Part shown: in pieces, positions 1-6,996 of the stretch
How positions within the stretch are numbered: position 1 is the stretch's first letter
How the letters are laid out: each line of letters starts with the position of its first letter
Assembly (NCBI GenBank): GCA_002451855.1
Contig: DKDS01000094.1
Span: 15,636-35,069 of the forward strand
DNA length: 19,434 nucleotides
Direction of reading: 5' to 3'
DNA from: Ruminococcaceae bacterium UBA6842
Lineage (GTDB): Bacteria > Bacillota > Clostridia > Oscillospirales > Acutalibacteraceae
Made by a program: the position numbers and the translations under genes
Notes under the pieces: generated by a model
What the model saw: the letters and a program-made list of their open reading frames with translations, nothing else
Told to the model about the DNA's origin: nothing
The model's database searches: none

Positions 1-977
1 TTTACTGCGACACCGATGTTGACGGCAAGCATACGGGACACGATATGGGTCTTGCTTTAAAAAAACGTATGGATATGGGCTTTACATTTCTTAAAATGGA
101 CTTGGGCATCGGTCTTTTAATGGACGAACCCGGAACCATAAACGCTCCGCTCGGCTTTATAGACGATATGAAAAAATACGCTCCGCACATTCTTAATGTT
201 CAGGGCGGTTCTGTTACGGCGGATATGGTAAAGGCTCAGAAAAGCTATTCGATAGTAACGACAGCCCACCCCTTTACGGGTATCCACCTTACCGAAAAGG
301 GACTTGATTACCTTGAAAACTATGTTAAAGAGGTAAGAGATGTAATAGGCTACGAGGTTCCGCTTGCAATAGACCATTTCGGCCATGTTTGCGTTGAGGA
401 TTGCATAAGATTTGCAAAGCGTATGGAGCCGTACAATCTTGCTTGGCTTGAGGATATGGTGCCGTGGAATTATACCGACCAGTATGTAAGGCTTAAAAAC
501 AGTACAACTATTCCGATTGCGACAGGCGAGGACATATATCTTAAGGAAGGCTTTGAAACACTTATAAAGGCAGGCGGCGTATCGGTAATCCACCCCGATA
601 TTTTAACCTGCGGCGGCGCTTTGGAGCTTAAAAAGATTGCCGATATAGCGGATGAAAACGGCGTTGCTGTTGCGGTACATATGGCGGAAAGCCCGATTGC
701 GTGCCTTGCGGCGGTTCATACCGCGGCGGCAATGCACAATGTATTGGCACTTGAATTCCACTCGGTAGATGTTCCGTGGTGGGCGGATATGGTTACGGGA
801 ATTAATAACCCGATATTTGAAAACGGCTTTATAAAGGTTCCCGAAAAGCCGGGAATCGGTTTCGACGAGCTTAACGAGGAAGTAATAAAGGAACACATCA
901 ATCCGCAGATACCGGGCTATTTTGAACCTACCGATGAGTGGGATAAGGAGTTCTCAAACGACAGAATTTGGAGCTGA
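1..977 (+). CDS. Enolase-superfamily (mandelate racemase/muconate lactonizing type) sugar-acid dehydratase, 5' partial
   Basis: The reading frame is open from base 3 with no start, so the gene is cut by the window edge and only the C-terminal barrel is seen. Enzymes of this superfamily abstract the alpha proton of a carboxylate; many Clostridial members dehydrate aldonic or uronic acids to 2-keto-3-deoxy acids. Visible in order are a Lys on a barrel strand (FLKMDLG, Lys at 93-95), an Asp metal ligand (AIDHFGH), a Glu ligand (WLEDMVPW), a second Glu ligand (ATGEDIY) and a late His in AVHMAESP, the usual acid/base position. The DHFGH segment recalls galactonate/mannonate-dehydratase relatives more than mandelate racemase. 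It heads the visible operon, 6 nt before the esterase gene, and sits with RraA, SDR and lactonase-like genes, which fits sugar-acid catabolism. Superfamily is clear; the substrate is not determinable. Confidence 0.85.
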   Translation, partial: YCDTDVDGKHTGHDMGLALKKRMDMGFTFLKMDLGIGLLMDEPGTINAPLGFIDDMKKYAPHILNVQGGSVTADMVKAQKSYSIVTTAHPFTGIHLTEKGLDYLENYVKEVRDVIGYEVPLAIDHFGHVCVEDCIRFAKRMEPYNLAWLEDMVPWNYTDQYVRLKNSTTIPIATGEDIYLKEGFETLIKAGGVSVIHPDILTCGGALELKKIADIADENGVAVAVHMAESPIACLAAVHTAAAMHNVLALEFHSVDVPWWADMVTGINNPIFENGFIKVPEKPGIGFDELNEEVIKEHINPQIPGYFEPTDEWDKEFSNDRIWS

Positions 978-983
978 TGAAAA

Positions 984-1622
984 TTGAGTTTGTTCAGTGA
1001 AAAGAAATTTAAATCTTCTGTGACGGGCAAGGAGCTTAAATATTTATATTATTCGCCCGATAACGCAGGGGATGTTCCGCTTATAATTTATTTACACGGC
1101 GCCGGAAGCAGGGGAAGCAACCTTGCTTCCTTGGCGCACGCGGGCCCCATAGGCGAGCTTGAAAGAGGCAGGAAAATAACCGCAAGGATTGTAGCTCCCC
1201 AGTGCCACGGCGATACATGGTTTGAGCTGTTTGAAACGCTTGCCGATTTTGCGGAAGCTGCCGTGAATGAAAACGGCGTTGACAAAAAGAGAGTTTATCT
1301 CACCGGCGTAAGTATGGGCGCCTTTGCCGCATGGCAGCTTGCAATGACAAGACCCGAATTATTCGCGGCGCTTGTTCCGGTTTGCGGCGGCGGAATGTAC
1401 TGGAATTCCGCAAGGCTTAAGGATATGCCTGTTTGGGCGTTTCACGGTGCGCTTGACGATGTTGTTTTGCCGGAAGAAAGCATTAAAATGGTAAAGGGCA
1501 TAAATAAAAACGGCGGCAACGCAAAAATAACCGTATTTGCAAAGGCAGACCATAATGCGTGGGATCCCGCATTTGCGCTTGATGAAATGTGGGATTGGAT
1601 GTTCAGTAAGTCAAAGCAGTGA
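984..1622 (+). CDS. Alpha/beta-hydrolase serine esterase (prolyl-oligopeptidase/carboxylesterase-like)
   Basis: A 212-aa single-domain hydrolase. The nucleophile elbow is GVSMG (Ser110), the likely acid is Asp158 in HGALDD, and the base is His190 in KADHNAW. The YLHGAGSRG stretch near residues 36-44 provides the oxyanion region. There is no signal peptide or membrane segment, so it should be cytoplasmic. It begins with TTG, 6 nt after the dehydratase stop, with GGAG at 970-973 as the ribosome site. The gene next door encodes a GH10-like xylanase, so an acetyl- or feruloyl-type esterase that deacylates imported xylo-oligosaccharides is plausible. That is inferred from position only; any short-chain or lactone ester remains possible. 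Confidence 0.8.
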   Translation: MSLFSEKKFKSSVTGKELKYLYYSPDNAGDVPLIIYLHGAGSRGSNLASLAHAGPIGELERGRKITARIVAPQCHGDTWFELFETLADFAEAAVNENGVDKKRVYLTGVSMGAFAAWQLAMTRPELFAALVPVCGGGMYWNSARLKDMPVWAFHGALDDVVLPEESIKMVKGINKNGGNAKITVFAKADHNAWDPAFALDEMWDWMFSKSKQ

Positions 1623-1646
1623 TTTTAATGACAGGAGTTGGTATAA

Positions 1647-2963
1647 GTGGCTGATTTGTTAATTAAAAAATATTATAACGAGGGTCTTTCGTATCTTAAC
1701 GAACGCGCGGATGCGGATATAAAGAAAAACCGCACGGGCGATTTTACCGTTATCCTTACCGATAAGGACGGGAAACCGATTGCAGGCAGGGAAATAAGCT
1801 TAAATCATAAAACCCACGATTTTGATTTCGGCTGTAACTTCTTTATGTACGGTCAGTACGACACAAAGGAAGAAAACGAGCGCTATGAAAGAGAATGGAA
1901 AAAGCTTTTTAATACCGCGGTAGTTCCGTTTTACTGGGAGGGAACAGAGCCTAAGCAGAATTATCTTCGCTATACTGCCGATACACCGAACGATATATAC
2001 CGCCGCCCGAATCCGGAATGTGTCACAGATTGGTGCGAGAAAAACGGTATAAGGAAAAAAGGACACCCGCTTTTCTGGCATGAATTTATACCGAGATGGC
2101 TTCCCGAGGACTGGGAGGAGTTTTATCCGCTTTTAGAAAAGCGTATGCGTGAGATTTCCGAGCTTTTTGCGGACAGAATACCTGTATTCGACTGCGTAAA
2201 CGAGCCTGCGAGAGTATGGGATGTTGACCGTGAGCATAAAAACGACAGTTGGAAGCATATTGTTCCGCCGAAGGACTATGTAAAGACCGTGTTTGACCTC
2301 GCACAAAAATATTTCCCCCATAACGAGCTTATACTTAACGAGGCGGTCGGAGCCTCATTTGCGGAGTTCCACGGTCGTTACAGCGCTTACTATTTGAATG
2401 TTAAGGATCTGCTTTCAAGGGGAGTTAAAATAGACCGCATAGGTCTGCAGTGCCATACATTTGAGTCGCCGATGTTCAGAAATGTTTTCGACGCCTCAAG
2501 GCTTTATGATGTTTTTGACACATATGCCGACTTTGAAAAGCCGCTTGTGCTTTCCGAGATAAGCGTACCCTCAAAATTCGGCGATGTAAAGGACGAGGAA
2601 TTTCAGGCGGACGCCGCCGAACAGCTCTATAAGGTCTGCTTCTCGCATAAAAGTGTGGACGGGCTCTTCTGGTGGAATCTTACGGATGACGGCATAGCTC
2701 CGACAAAGCGTAAGGCGCTCGGTGAAAATCTGCCGTCACAGGGACTTATCGACGGCGATTACCGTGAAAAACCGGCGTATAAGGCGATAGACAGGCTTAT
2801 AAACAGCGAATGGCGCACAAATGTAACCCTTACAACCGATAAGGACGGAAAGGTAAGCTTTAACGGCTTTAACGGCGAGTACGAGGCTGTTATCGGCGAT
2901 AAAAAGTATTCGGTTCATCTTTCGGGAGAAAAGGGCGAGCTGACGGCAGTATTAAAGGAGTAA
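1647..2963 (+). CDS. Glycoside hydrolase family 10 (endo-1,4-beta-xylanase-like), apparently cytoplasmic
   Basis: A 438-aa protein. After a short beta-rich N-terminal segment (about residues 30-60) comes a GH10-type barrel: WEGTEP near 98, GHPLFWHEF near 139-147, the acid/base motif DCVNEPA (Glu186), LQCHTF near 267-272, the probable nucleophile in VLSEIS (Glu304), and a late FWWNLTDDG segment. GH10 enzymes cleave beta-1,4-xylan with retention. The nucleophile motif has Ser-Glu where most GH10 xylanases have Thr-Glu. The start is GTG with AGGAG at 1633-1637; no upstream start adds a secretion signal, so the enzyme appears intracellular and would act on imported oligosaccharides. A small beta domain follows the barrel (about 390-438). 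Family is confident; xylan as substrate is likely but unproven. Confidence 0.85.
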   Translation: MADLLIKKYYNEGLSYLNERADADIKKNRTGDFTVILTDKDGKPIAGREISLNHKTHDFDFGCNFFMYGQYDTKEENERYEREWKKLFNTAVVPFYWEGTEPKQNYLRYTADTPNDIYRRPNPECVTDWCEKNGIRKKGHPLFWHEFIPRWLPEDWEEFYPLLEKRMREISELFADRIPVFDCVNEPARVWDVDREHKNDSWKHIVPPKDYVKTVFDLAQKYFPHNELILNEAVGASFAEFHGRYSAYYLNVKDLLSRGVKIDRIGLQCHTFESPMFRNVFDASRLYDVFDTYADFEKPLVLSEISVPSKFGDVKDEEFQADAAEQLYKVCFSHKSVDGLFWWNLTDDGIAPTKRKALGENLPSQGLIDGDYREKPAYKAIDRLINSEWRTNVTLTTDKDGKVSFNGFNGEYEAVIGDKKYSVHLSGEKGELTAVLKE

Positions 2964-2970
2964 AAAAACA

Positions 2971-3885
2971 ATGAATTTTAACGACAGGGAAAAAATAATT
3001 CAGTTAACACCTTTATGGAAGGGCGAGCGTTTGCCCGACGGCAGACCGAAGGTTGAGGATAAATATCTTGACGCGCTTTACGGTATGACACTTGAGGAGG
3101 TCTGGAAGCCTATATTTGTGTTAGGCTACGAGCATCAGTTTGTGGGTGGCGGTGAAAATCCGCTTAACACGCTCCATAACGGCGACAGAAAGCTCGTCGG
3201 CAGAGCCGTGACCTGCACCTATTGCCCGACAAGACCCGATTTGCACGATGTACAGTTCGCGCGCGGCGCCGAGGACGGCTTGCAGGGGAATTATAACCAA
3301 TGGGTTATAGACAATCTTTACGAGCGCGATGTTGTAGTCTGCGATATGTATGATAAAATATATAAGGGTACATTCTTAGGCGGAAACCTTACAACAGCTC
3401 TTCAAAAGCGTACCAAAACAGGCGGCGCCGTAATTTGGGGCGGTGTGCGTGATGTAGAGCAGATGAAAAAGGTACCCGATGTTCAGGTTTATTACAGGGG
3501 AATTGACCCTACCCCGATACGCGAATTTGTTATGAAGGACTGGAACGATATAACCAATTTCGGCGGCGCGGTATGCCTGCCCGGCGATGTCGTGTTCGGT
3601 GCCGGCGGCGGTGTGCTGTTTATACCGTCGCATCTTGTGGCAGATGTTGTTGAGGGAGCGGCAAAGACCCACGTTAAGGACGATTTCGGTTTTGAAATGA
3701 TTTGTCAGGGCAAATTCACAACCGCTCAGATAGATAAGAATACCTGGACGGAAGAAATGCTCGATATGCTCCTTGACTGGATAAAGACCGACCCGAGGGG
3801 CGAGGAGTACCGTGACCTTGATTGGTCAAAGGAATACGATTTAGCTCGCAACGGCGACCCGAACGATACACAGACAGCACTTTAA
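2971..3885 (+). CDS. RraA-family protein (aldolase/decarboxylase-like)
   Basis: A 304-aa member of the RraA/'dimethylmenaquinone methyltransferase' fold. The signature lies in two parts: GGAVIWGGVRD (about 151-161, with the Arg-Asp pair that in HMG/CHA aldolases contributes to substrate and divalent-metal binding) and LPGDVVFGAGGGVLFIP (203-219). Catalytic relatives split 4-hydroxy-2-oxo acids or decarboxylate oxaloacetate; E. coli RraA itself inhibits RNase E. This one is longer than the usual 160-230 aa, with about 110 extra residues at the N terminus. AAAGGAG at 2954-2960, inside the end of the xylanase gene, serves as the ribosome site. Beside a sugar-acid dehydratase, an aldolase or related lyase acting on a 2-keto-3-deoxy acid is a reasonable inference, better than RNase regulation. 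Confidence 0.75.
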   Translation: MNFNDREKIIQLTPLWKGERLPDGRPKVEDKYLDALYGMTLEEVWKPIFVLGYEHQFVGGGENPLNTLHNGDRKLVGRAVTCTYCPTRPDLHDVQFARGAEDGLQGNYNQWVIDNLYERDVVVCDMYDKIYKGTFLGGNLTTALQKRTKTGGAVIWGGVRDVEQMKKVPDVQVYYRGIDPTPIREFVMKDWNDITNFGGAVCLPGDVVFGAGGGVLFIPSHLVADVVEGAAKTHVKDDFGFEMICQGKFTTAQIDKNTWTEEMLDMLLDWIKTDPRGEEYRDLDWSKEYDLARNGDPNDTQTAL

Positions 3886-3901
3886 ATTGAGGTGAACAAA
3901 A

Positions 3902-4639
3902 ATGTCAAACGGAAAGCGTGTACTTGTAACAGGCTCGTCCCGCGGAATAGGCAGGGCGATAGCGATAAGGCTTGCGAATGACGGCTTTGAGGTTATCGTA
4001 CATTGCGCCGGAAATACGGCAAAGGCAGAGGAAACCAAGGAAATAATAGAAAAGAACGGCGGCAAAGCCGTGGTTATTAAAGCTAACCTTTGCAATACAG
4101 CGGAAACCGCGCTTTTGGCTGAGAAAATGGGCAATATAGATGCGCTTGTGCTTAACGCCTCACTCCAGTACCGCAACCACTGGGATGAAATACCATTAAG
4201 CGAGGTTCACGAACAGCTCAATTGCAATTTTGTATCATCCTTAATGCTGATACAGGCGGCGGTTCAGAATATGAAAGAAAAGGGCTGGGGCAGAATTGTA
4301 ACCGTAGGCTCGGTTCAAGAGGCAAAGCCGCACCCCGATATGCTTATATATTCCGCAAGCAAGGCGGCGCAGACCAATATGGTAAAATCGCTTTCGCTCC
4401 AGCTGGCGCCGTTTGGTATAACGGTTAATAATATGGCGCCCGGCGTTATTTATACCGACCGTAATATCGAAGCTCTTTCCGACCCCGAATACGCAAAAAA
4501 GGTTACCGCTTCAATTCCCGTCGGCTTTTACGGAACGCCCGAGGACTGTGTCGGCACAGTAAGCCTTTTGTGCTCGGACGAGGGGCGGTATATAACAGGG
4601 CAGAGCATTTATGTTGACGGAGGTAAAAGCGTTCAATGA
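3902..4639 (+). CDS. Short-chain dehydrogenase/reductase (FabG-like SDR)
   Basis: A 245-aa classical SDR that oxidises or reduces a carbonyl/alcohol with NAD(P). It shows the nucleotide loop TGSSRGIG (10-17), the NAS motif (Asn85), catalytic Ser137, and YSASK (Tyr150, Lys154), followed by the AP-G-V substrate-loop start near 179-182. Length is typical. A basic residue (Arg14) in the glycine loop is common in NADPH users, a weak indication only. GAGG at 3889-3892 precedes the ATG. Its stop overlaps the start of the metallo-hydrolase gene (ATGA at 4636-4639), implying translational coupling. Within a sugar-acid operon it more likely acts on a keto/hydroxy sugar acid than in fatty-acid synthesis. 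Confidence 0.85.
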   Translation: MSNGKRVLVTGSSRGIGRAIAIRLANDGFEVIVHCAGNTAKAEETKEIIEKNGGKAVVIKANLCNTAETALLAEKMGNIDALVLNASLQYRNHWDEIPLSEVHEQLNCNFVSSLMLIQAAVQNMKEKGWGRIVTVGSVQEAKPHPDMLIYSASKAAQTNMVKSLSLQLAPFGITVNNMAPGVIYTDRNIEALSDPEYAKKVTASIPVGFYGTPEDCVGTVSLLCSDEGRYITGQSIYVDGGKSVQ

Positions 4640-5325
4640 CGGTAAGATTTTTGGGGCAGAGCGGTTATGTGTTAAAAACCGAAAACACCGAAATTATAAT
4701 AGACCCTTATTTGTCAGACAGCGTTAACCGCATAGCAAACAGACCGAGAACACTGCCTCTGCCGATGAAGCCCGAGGATATAAGCTGCGACGCGGTTATC
4801 TGCACGCATAATCACCTTGACCATTTAGACCCCGATACGGTTGTAAGAATAAACGAAAATCAGTTTTATATAACCACAAACGAGGGGAAAGAGGAGCTTG
4901 AAAGGCTCGGCAGAAAAAATGTAAGGGCGCTTAGCACGGGGAAAAGCATTACCGTCAGCGATTTTACAATTACCGCCGTTTCGGCTTTTCATACGGTCGA
5001 GGCATTCGGACTTATAATAGAAACCGAACACAAAACTCTCTATTTCAGCGGAGATACGCTTTTTGACGAAAGGCTTTTCGAAATTTCAAAATACAAGCCC
5101 GACTGTACCTTTATATGTATCAACGGCAGACTCGGCAATATGAATGTAAATGAGGCGCTTGTTACTGCTCAAAAAATCGGAGCGCCCGTAAATGTGCCTA
5201 ACCATTACGATATGTTTGAATCAAATTCCGAAGACCCCGAAAAATTCACAAAGCATATCTACGGCGGATTTACAATGAAATTTAATACCGAATATGTCCT
5301 GACGGCAGGCGGCTTTGTAAAATAA
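4636..5325 (+). CDS. Metallo-beta-lactamase-fold hydrolase, UlaG-like
   Basis: A 229-aa protein with the metallo-hydrolase signature HNHLDH at residues 58-63. Further candidate ligands are His119 in SAFHTVE, Asp140 in YFSGDT and His190 in VPNHYDMF. The opening (MTVRFLGQSGYVL) and this arrangement match the UlaG/YtnP-like branch, whose founder hydrolyses L-ascorbate-6-phosphate lactone; the branch also contains other lactonases and phosphodiesterases. There is no signal peptide. The gene shares ATGA with the preceding SDR gene and closes the operon. With a dehydratase, RraA and SDR upstream, a sugar lactonase is the most natural role, but the substrate is inferred only. Confidence 0.8.
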   Translation: MTVRFLGQSGYVLKTENTEIIIDPYLSDSVNRIANRPRTLPLPMKPEDISCDAVICTHNHLDHLDPDTVVRINENQFYITTNEGKEELERLGRKNVRALSTGKSITVSDFTITAVSAFHTVEAFGLIIETEHKTLYFSGDTLFDERLFEISKYKPDCTFICINGRLGNMNVNEALVTAQKIGAPVNVPNHYDMFESNSEDPEKFTKHIYGGFTMKFNTEYVLTAGGFVK

Positions 5326-5331
5326 ACGGTG

Positions 5332-5360
5332 TTGAAAAGGACTCCGCTGTGTGATATACT
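5332..5360 (+). promoter_or_regulatory. Sigma-A type promoter for the TRIC-family gene
   Basis: TTGAAA (5332-5337), a 17-bp spacer and TATACT (5355-5360). It starts 7 nt after the metallo-hydrolase stop and gives a start site about 15 nt before the GTG at 5382, so the membrane-protein gene can be transcribed apart from the operon. Confidence 0.7.
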
Positions 5361-5381
5361 TAGCTTGCGGAGGCGAGTGCT

Positions 5382-6041
5382 GTGACCGATAGGGTTTTGT
5401 TTATTTTTGAAATGATAGGAATAGTGGCGTGTGCGGCTTCGGGGGCTTTAGCGGGTATGCATAAGCATATGGACGCTTTCGGGGTCTCGTTTTTAGCCGT
5501 TATTTCTGCAATGGGCGGCGGAATTTTAAGGGATCTTATACTGGGCGCCGTTCCCCCTATCGCTTTCACAAAACCGATTTACGTTATGACCGCGATTGCG
5601 GTGGCGCTCTTGATGTTTTTTATAAACAGATATTTTCCAAAGCACAGCTGGGGCAGACTTAAAGGTCTTGTGTTTCTTTATATGGATGCGATAGGGCTCG
5701 GAGCGTTTACCGTGGTCGGTATTAAAAAGGCTGTAAATATCTACGGGTTCGAGCATCTGTTTTTGGTGTTTTCAACCGGATTTATTACAGGCGTGGGCGG
5801 CGGAATTTTAAGAGATATTTTAGCCGGCGATACGCCCGGAATTTTTATTAAGTATTTTTATGCCAGCGCCTCGGTAATCGGGGCGGTGGTATCAATGGCG
5901 GTGTGGAACACCGTCGGCGAAAAGGCGGCTATGCTTATAGGTATAGCGGTTGTCCTTATTTTAAGATTGTGCGCGGCGCATTTCAGGTGGAATTTATTTA
6001 AAGACCGCAGCCAAGCAGAAAAAACGGGTTCGGAGAGCTGA
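5382..6041 (+). CDS. Trimeric intracellular cation channel (TRIC/UPF0126, YicG-like) membrane protein
   Basis: A 219-aa, strongly hydrophobic protein made of two homologous halves, the layout of bacterial TRIC/UPF0126 proteins. The hallmark GGGILRD occurs twice (about residues 45-51 and 139-145), each followed by a short loop (ILGAVPP; ILAGDTPG) that in solved TRIC channels lines the pore. About seven membrane segments can be drawn, ending near residue 197 with a charged tail. Bacterial homologues conduct monovalent cations; a link with amino-acid uptake has also been suggested for some. GTG start with GGAGG at 5369-5373. Its stop codon lies in the loop of its own terminator. It has its own promoter and is probably unrelated to the carbohydrate operon. 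Confidence 0.85.
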   Translation: MTDRVLFIFEMIGIVACAASGALAGMHKHMDAFGVSFLAVISAMGGGILRDLILGAVPPIAFTKPIYVMTAIAVALLMFFINRYFPKHSWGRLKGLVFLYMDAIGLGAFTVVGIKKAVNIYGFEHLFLVFSTGFITGVGGGILRDILAGDTPGIFIKYFYASASVIGAVVSMAVWNTVGEKAAMLIGIAVVLILRLCAAHFRWNLFKDRSQAEKTGSES

Positions 6042-6060
6042 TGCTCCCGAGCCCGTTTTT
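6021..6060 (+). terminator. Rho-independent terminator after the TRIC gene
   Basis: ACGGGTTCGG pairs with CCGAGCCCGT (one T-G wobble), with GAG/CTC extending the stem, preceded by an A run and followed by TTTTT. The TRIC stop codon (6039-6041) is in the loop. Confidence 0.85.
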
Positions 6061-6063
6061 ATA

Positions 6064-6106
6064 TGCTGATAAAGTATTTTACCTGCATTTGATAGTAAAA
6101 TCAGCA
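6064..6106. repeat. Imperfect inverted repeat between the TRIC gene and the repeat element
   Basis: TGCTGAT (6064-6070) and TTTTAC (6077-6082) match the reverse complement of GTAAAATCAGCA (6095-6106), with a few unpaired bases in the left arm. It has no U tract and no gene. It may be a mobile-element remnant or a 3' RNA structure. Apart from this and an unassigned TATAAT at 6125-6130, I see nothing in 6061-6149. Confidence 0.3.
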
Positions 6107-6149
6107 ATATGTCTTTTAAATGTGTATAATAAAAAAACAGCTGTTATAT

Positions 6150-6164
6150 CTCTGCTAACGCAGG
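6150..6164 (+). repeat. Orphan copy of the repeat-element end
   Basis: CTCTGCTAACGCAGG is identical to the first 15 bases of the terminal repeat that begins at 6185, in the same orientation and 35 bp upstream. The sequence after it (GTGC...) does not match the element, so this is an isolated end fragment or a stand-alone REP-like unit. It contains the mini-palindrome CTGC-TAAC-GCAG. Confidence 0.7.
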
Positions 6165-6184
6165 GTGCTTTTTCTAAGTCTTAG

Positions 6185-6605
6185 CTCTGCTAACGCAGGT
6201 TTATAGTTTATTACTATTCTGAGCCTGCTTGTGCTCCTGCCGCACGGGCACCCTATTTCTGTGCGGACAGAAATAGGGGAAAGAACCGCCGAGACCCCTT
6301 CCGATCGGGTTCTCGAACTCTCCTTAACGGCATAAGGGGACACCCCTTATGTATCCCCGACTAAAGTTTTGTGCAAGGGGTTTCAAAAGGGGTTTTACCC
6401 CTTTGCCATTGGGCAAGCAGGAAATAGAGACTGTAGCTCACGGCTGTGCAGTTCCCTGCTTGCCGTAGGGGGGTCTTAGGGGACCCATTGGCGGGTCCCC
6501 TAATGCTCTTTGCTTCCTTTCTGTCACCACAGAAAGGAAGTGCCCGCACGGCACGAGTGCAACAGGCTAAGCAAAACAGAAAGCCATAAACCTGCGTTAG
6601 CAGAG
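6185..6605. mobile_element. 421-bp MITE-like, highly structured non-coding repeat (copy 1, complete)
   Basis: Bounded by perfect 20-bp terminal inverted repeats: CTCTGCTAACGCAGGTTTAT (6185-6204) and its reverse complement (6586-6605). The next roughly 70 bp at each end are also imperfectly complementary, including paired GCACGGGCA-type segments and two small hairpins (CCCTATTTCTGT/ACAGAAATAGGG, left; CTTCCTTTCTGT/ACAGAAAGGAAG, right). Further internal hairpins lie at 6331-6351, around GCAAGCAGG/CCTGCTTGC (6413-6463) and at GGGGACCC/GGGTCCCC (6479-6500). No convincing gene, ribosome site or transposase is inside. A second copy starts at 19146. Short length, terminal repeats and several copies fit a non-autonomous mobile element; the rich folding also allows a structured RNA or BIME-like role. 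I could not find a target-site duplication. Confidence 0.8.
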
Positions 6606-6637
6606 AAGGGATTTTAATTTTTAAGAGGTGTTAGCTT

Positions 6638-6883
6638 ATGGAAAAAACAAAAGAGGAAAAAATACTTTATCTTGCGGAACAAATCCCCAAATTGCCGAGC
6701 AAGGCAATAAAGGCAGTCACCTTTATGATTGATAACTTTGATTTAATCGAAGTTATCAGCGAAGCTATACCTATGACAGAAACGGAAATTCAAAACAGAA
6801 TAGCGAAAGCCAAAGAAAAAGAGGATTATACCTCTATGATTATTTTATGTGCTGCTAAGGTATTAAGAAACGGCGAAAATTGA
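6638..6883 (+). CDS. Hypothetical 81-aa protein
   Basis: I do not recognise this family. The gene has a good ribosome site (AAGAGGTG, 6623-6630) before an ATG. The protein is soluble, charged and probably all-helical, with no Cys, no signal peptide and no membrane segment. The N terminus is Lys/Glu-rich. A hydrophobic middle (residues 23-44) is followed by an acid/base-patterned helix (about 50-62) and a short hydrophobic end. It starts 32 bp after the right end of the repeat element, so its promoter must lie inside the element or beyond it; I see none in the 32-bp leader. The leading run could suit a regulator or antitoxin-like protein, but this is not a call. Confidence 0.6.
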   Translation: MEKTKEEKILYLAEQIPKLPSKAIKAVTFMIDNFDLIEVISEAIPMTETEIQNRIAKAKEKEDYTSMIILCAAKVLRNGEN

Positions 6884-6930
6884 TATTAAAGCAAAAACAT
6901 TTTGACTTAAAAAATAATTTTAAAAAACTA

Positions 6931-6959
6931 TTGCTTTTTTTCATTCTTTGTGGTATCAT
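6931..6959 (+). promoter_or_regulatory. Promoter of rpsT
   Basis: TTGCTT (6931-6936), 17-bp spacer, TATCAT (6954-6959), preceded by an A/T-rich stretch resembling an UP element. The start site would be near 6966, giving a leader of about 31 nt that contains AGGAGG. Confidence 0.7.
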
Positions 6960-6996
6960 AGTTTGTACTGTGAGAAAAGTGTTAGGAGGTGTCACG

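Noticed and set aside
6155..6343. A minus-strand open frame inside repeat copy 1, with a near-identical one at 19089-19337 inside copy 2
   Set aside because: They resemble each other only because the DNA repeat is the same. The frames run through the terminal repeats and hairpins, lack ribosome sites, and their ends differ because they extend into unrelated flanks.
6150..6605. GCTAAC and GTTAGC hexamers within the repeat-element ends as further iron boxes
   Set aside because: They are not arranged as GTTAGC-N4-GCTAAC; they are part of the CTGC-TAAC-GCAG mini-palindrome and are repeated with the element wherever it goes.
6175..6615. A target-site duplication around repeat copy 1
   Set aside because: The bases just outside the ends (CTTAG on the left, AAGGG on the right) do not match, and the outer end of copy 2 is beyond the window, so no duplication can be claimed.
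6880..6996. An N-terminal extension of S20 giving a 126-aa protein
   Set aside because: The extension covers the rpsT promoter, and AGGAGG at 6984-6989 fits the ATG at 6997, which gives a normal-length S20.
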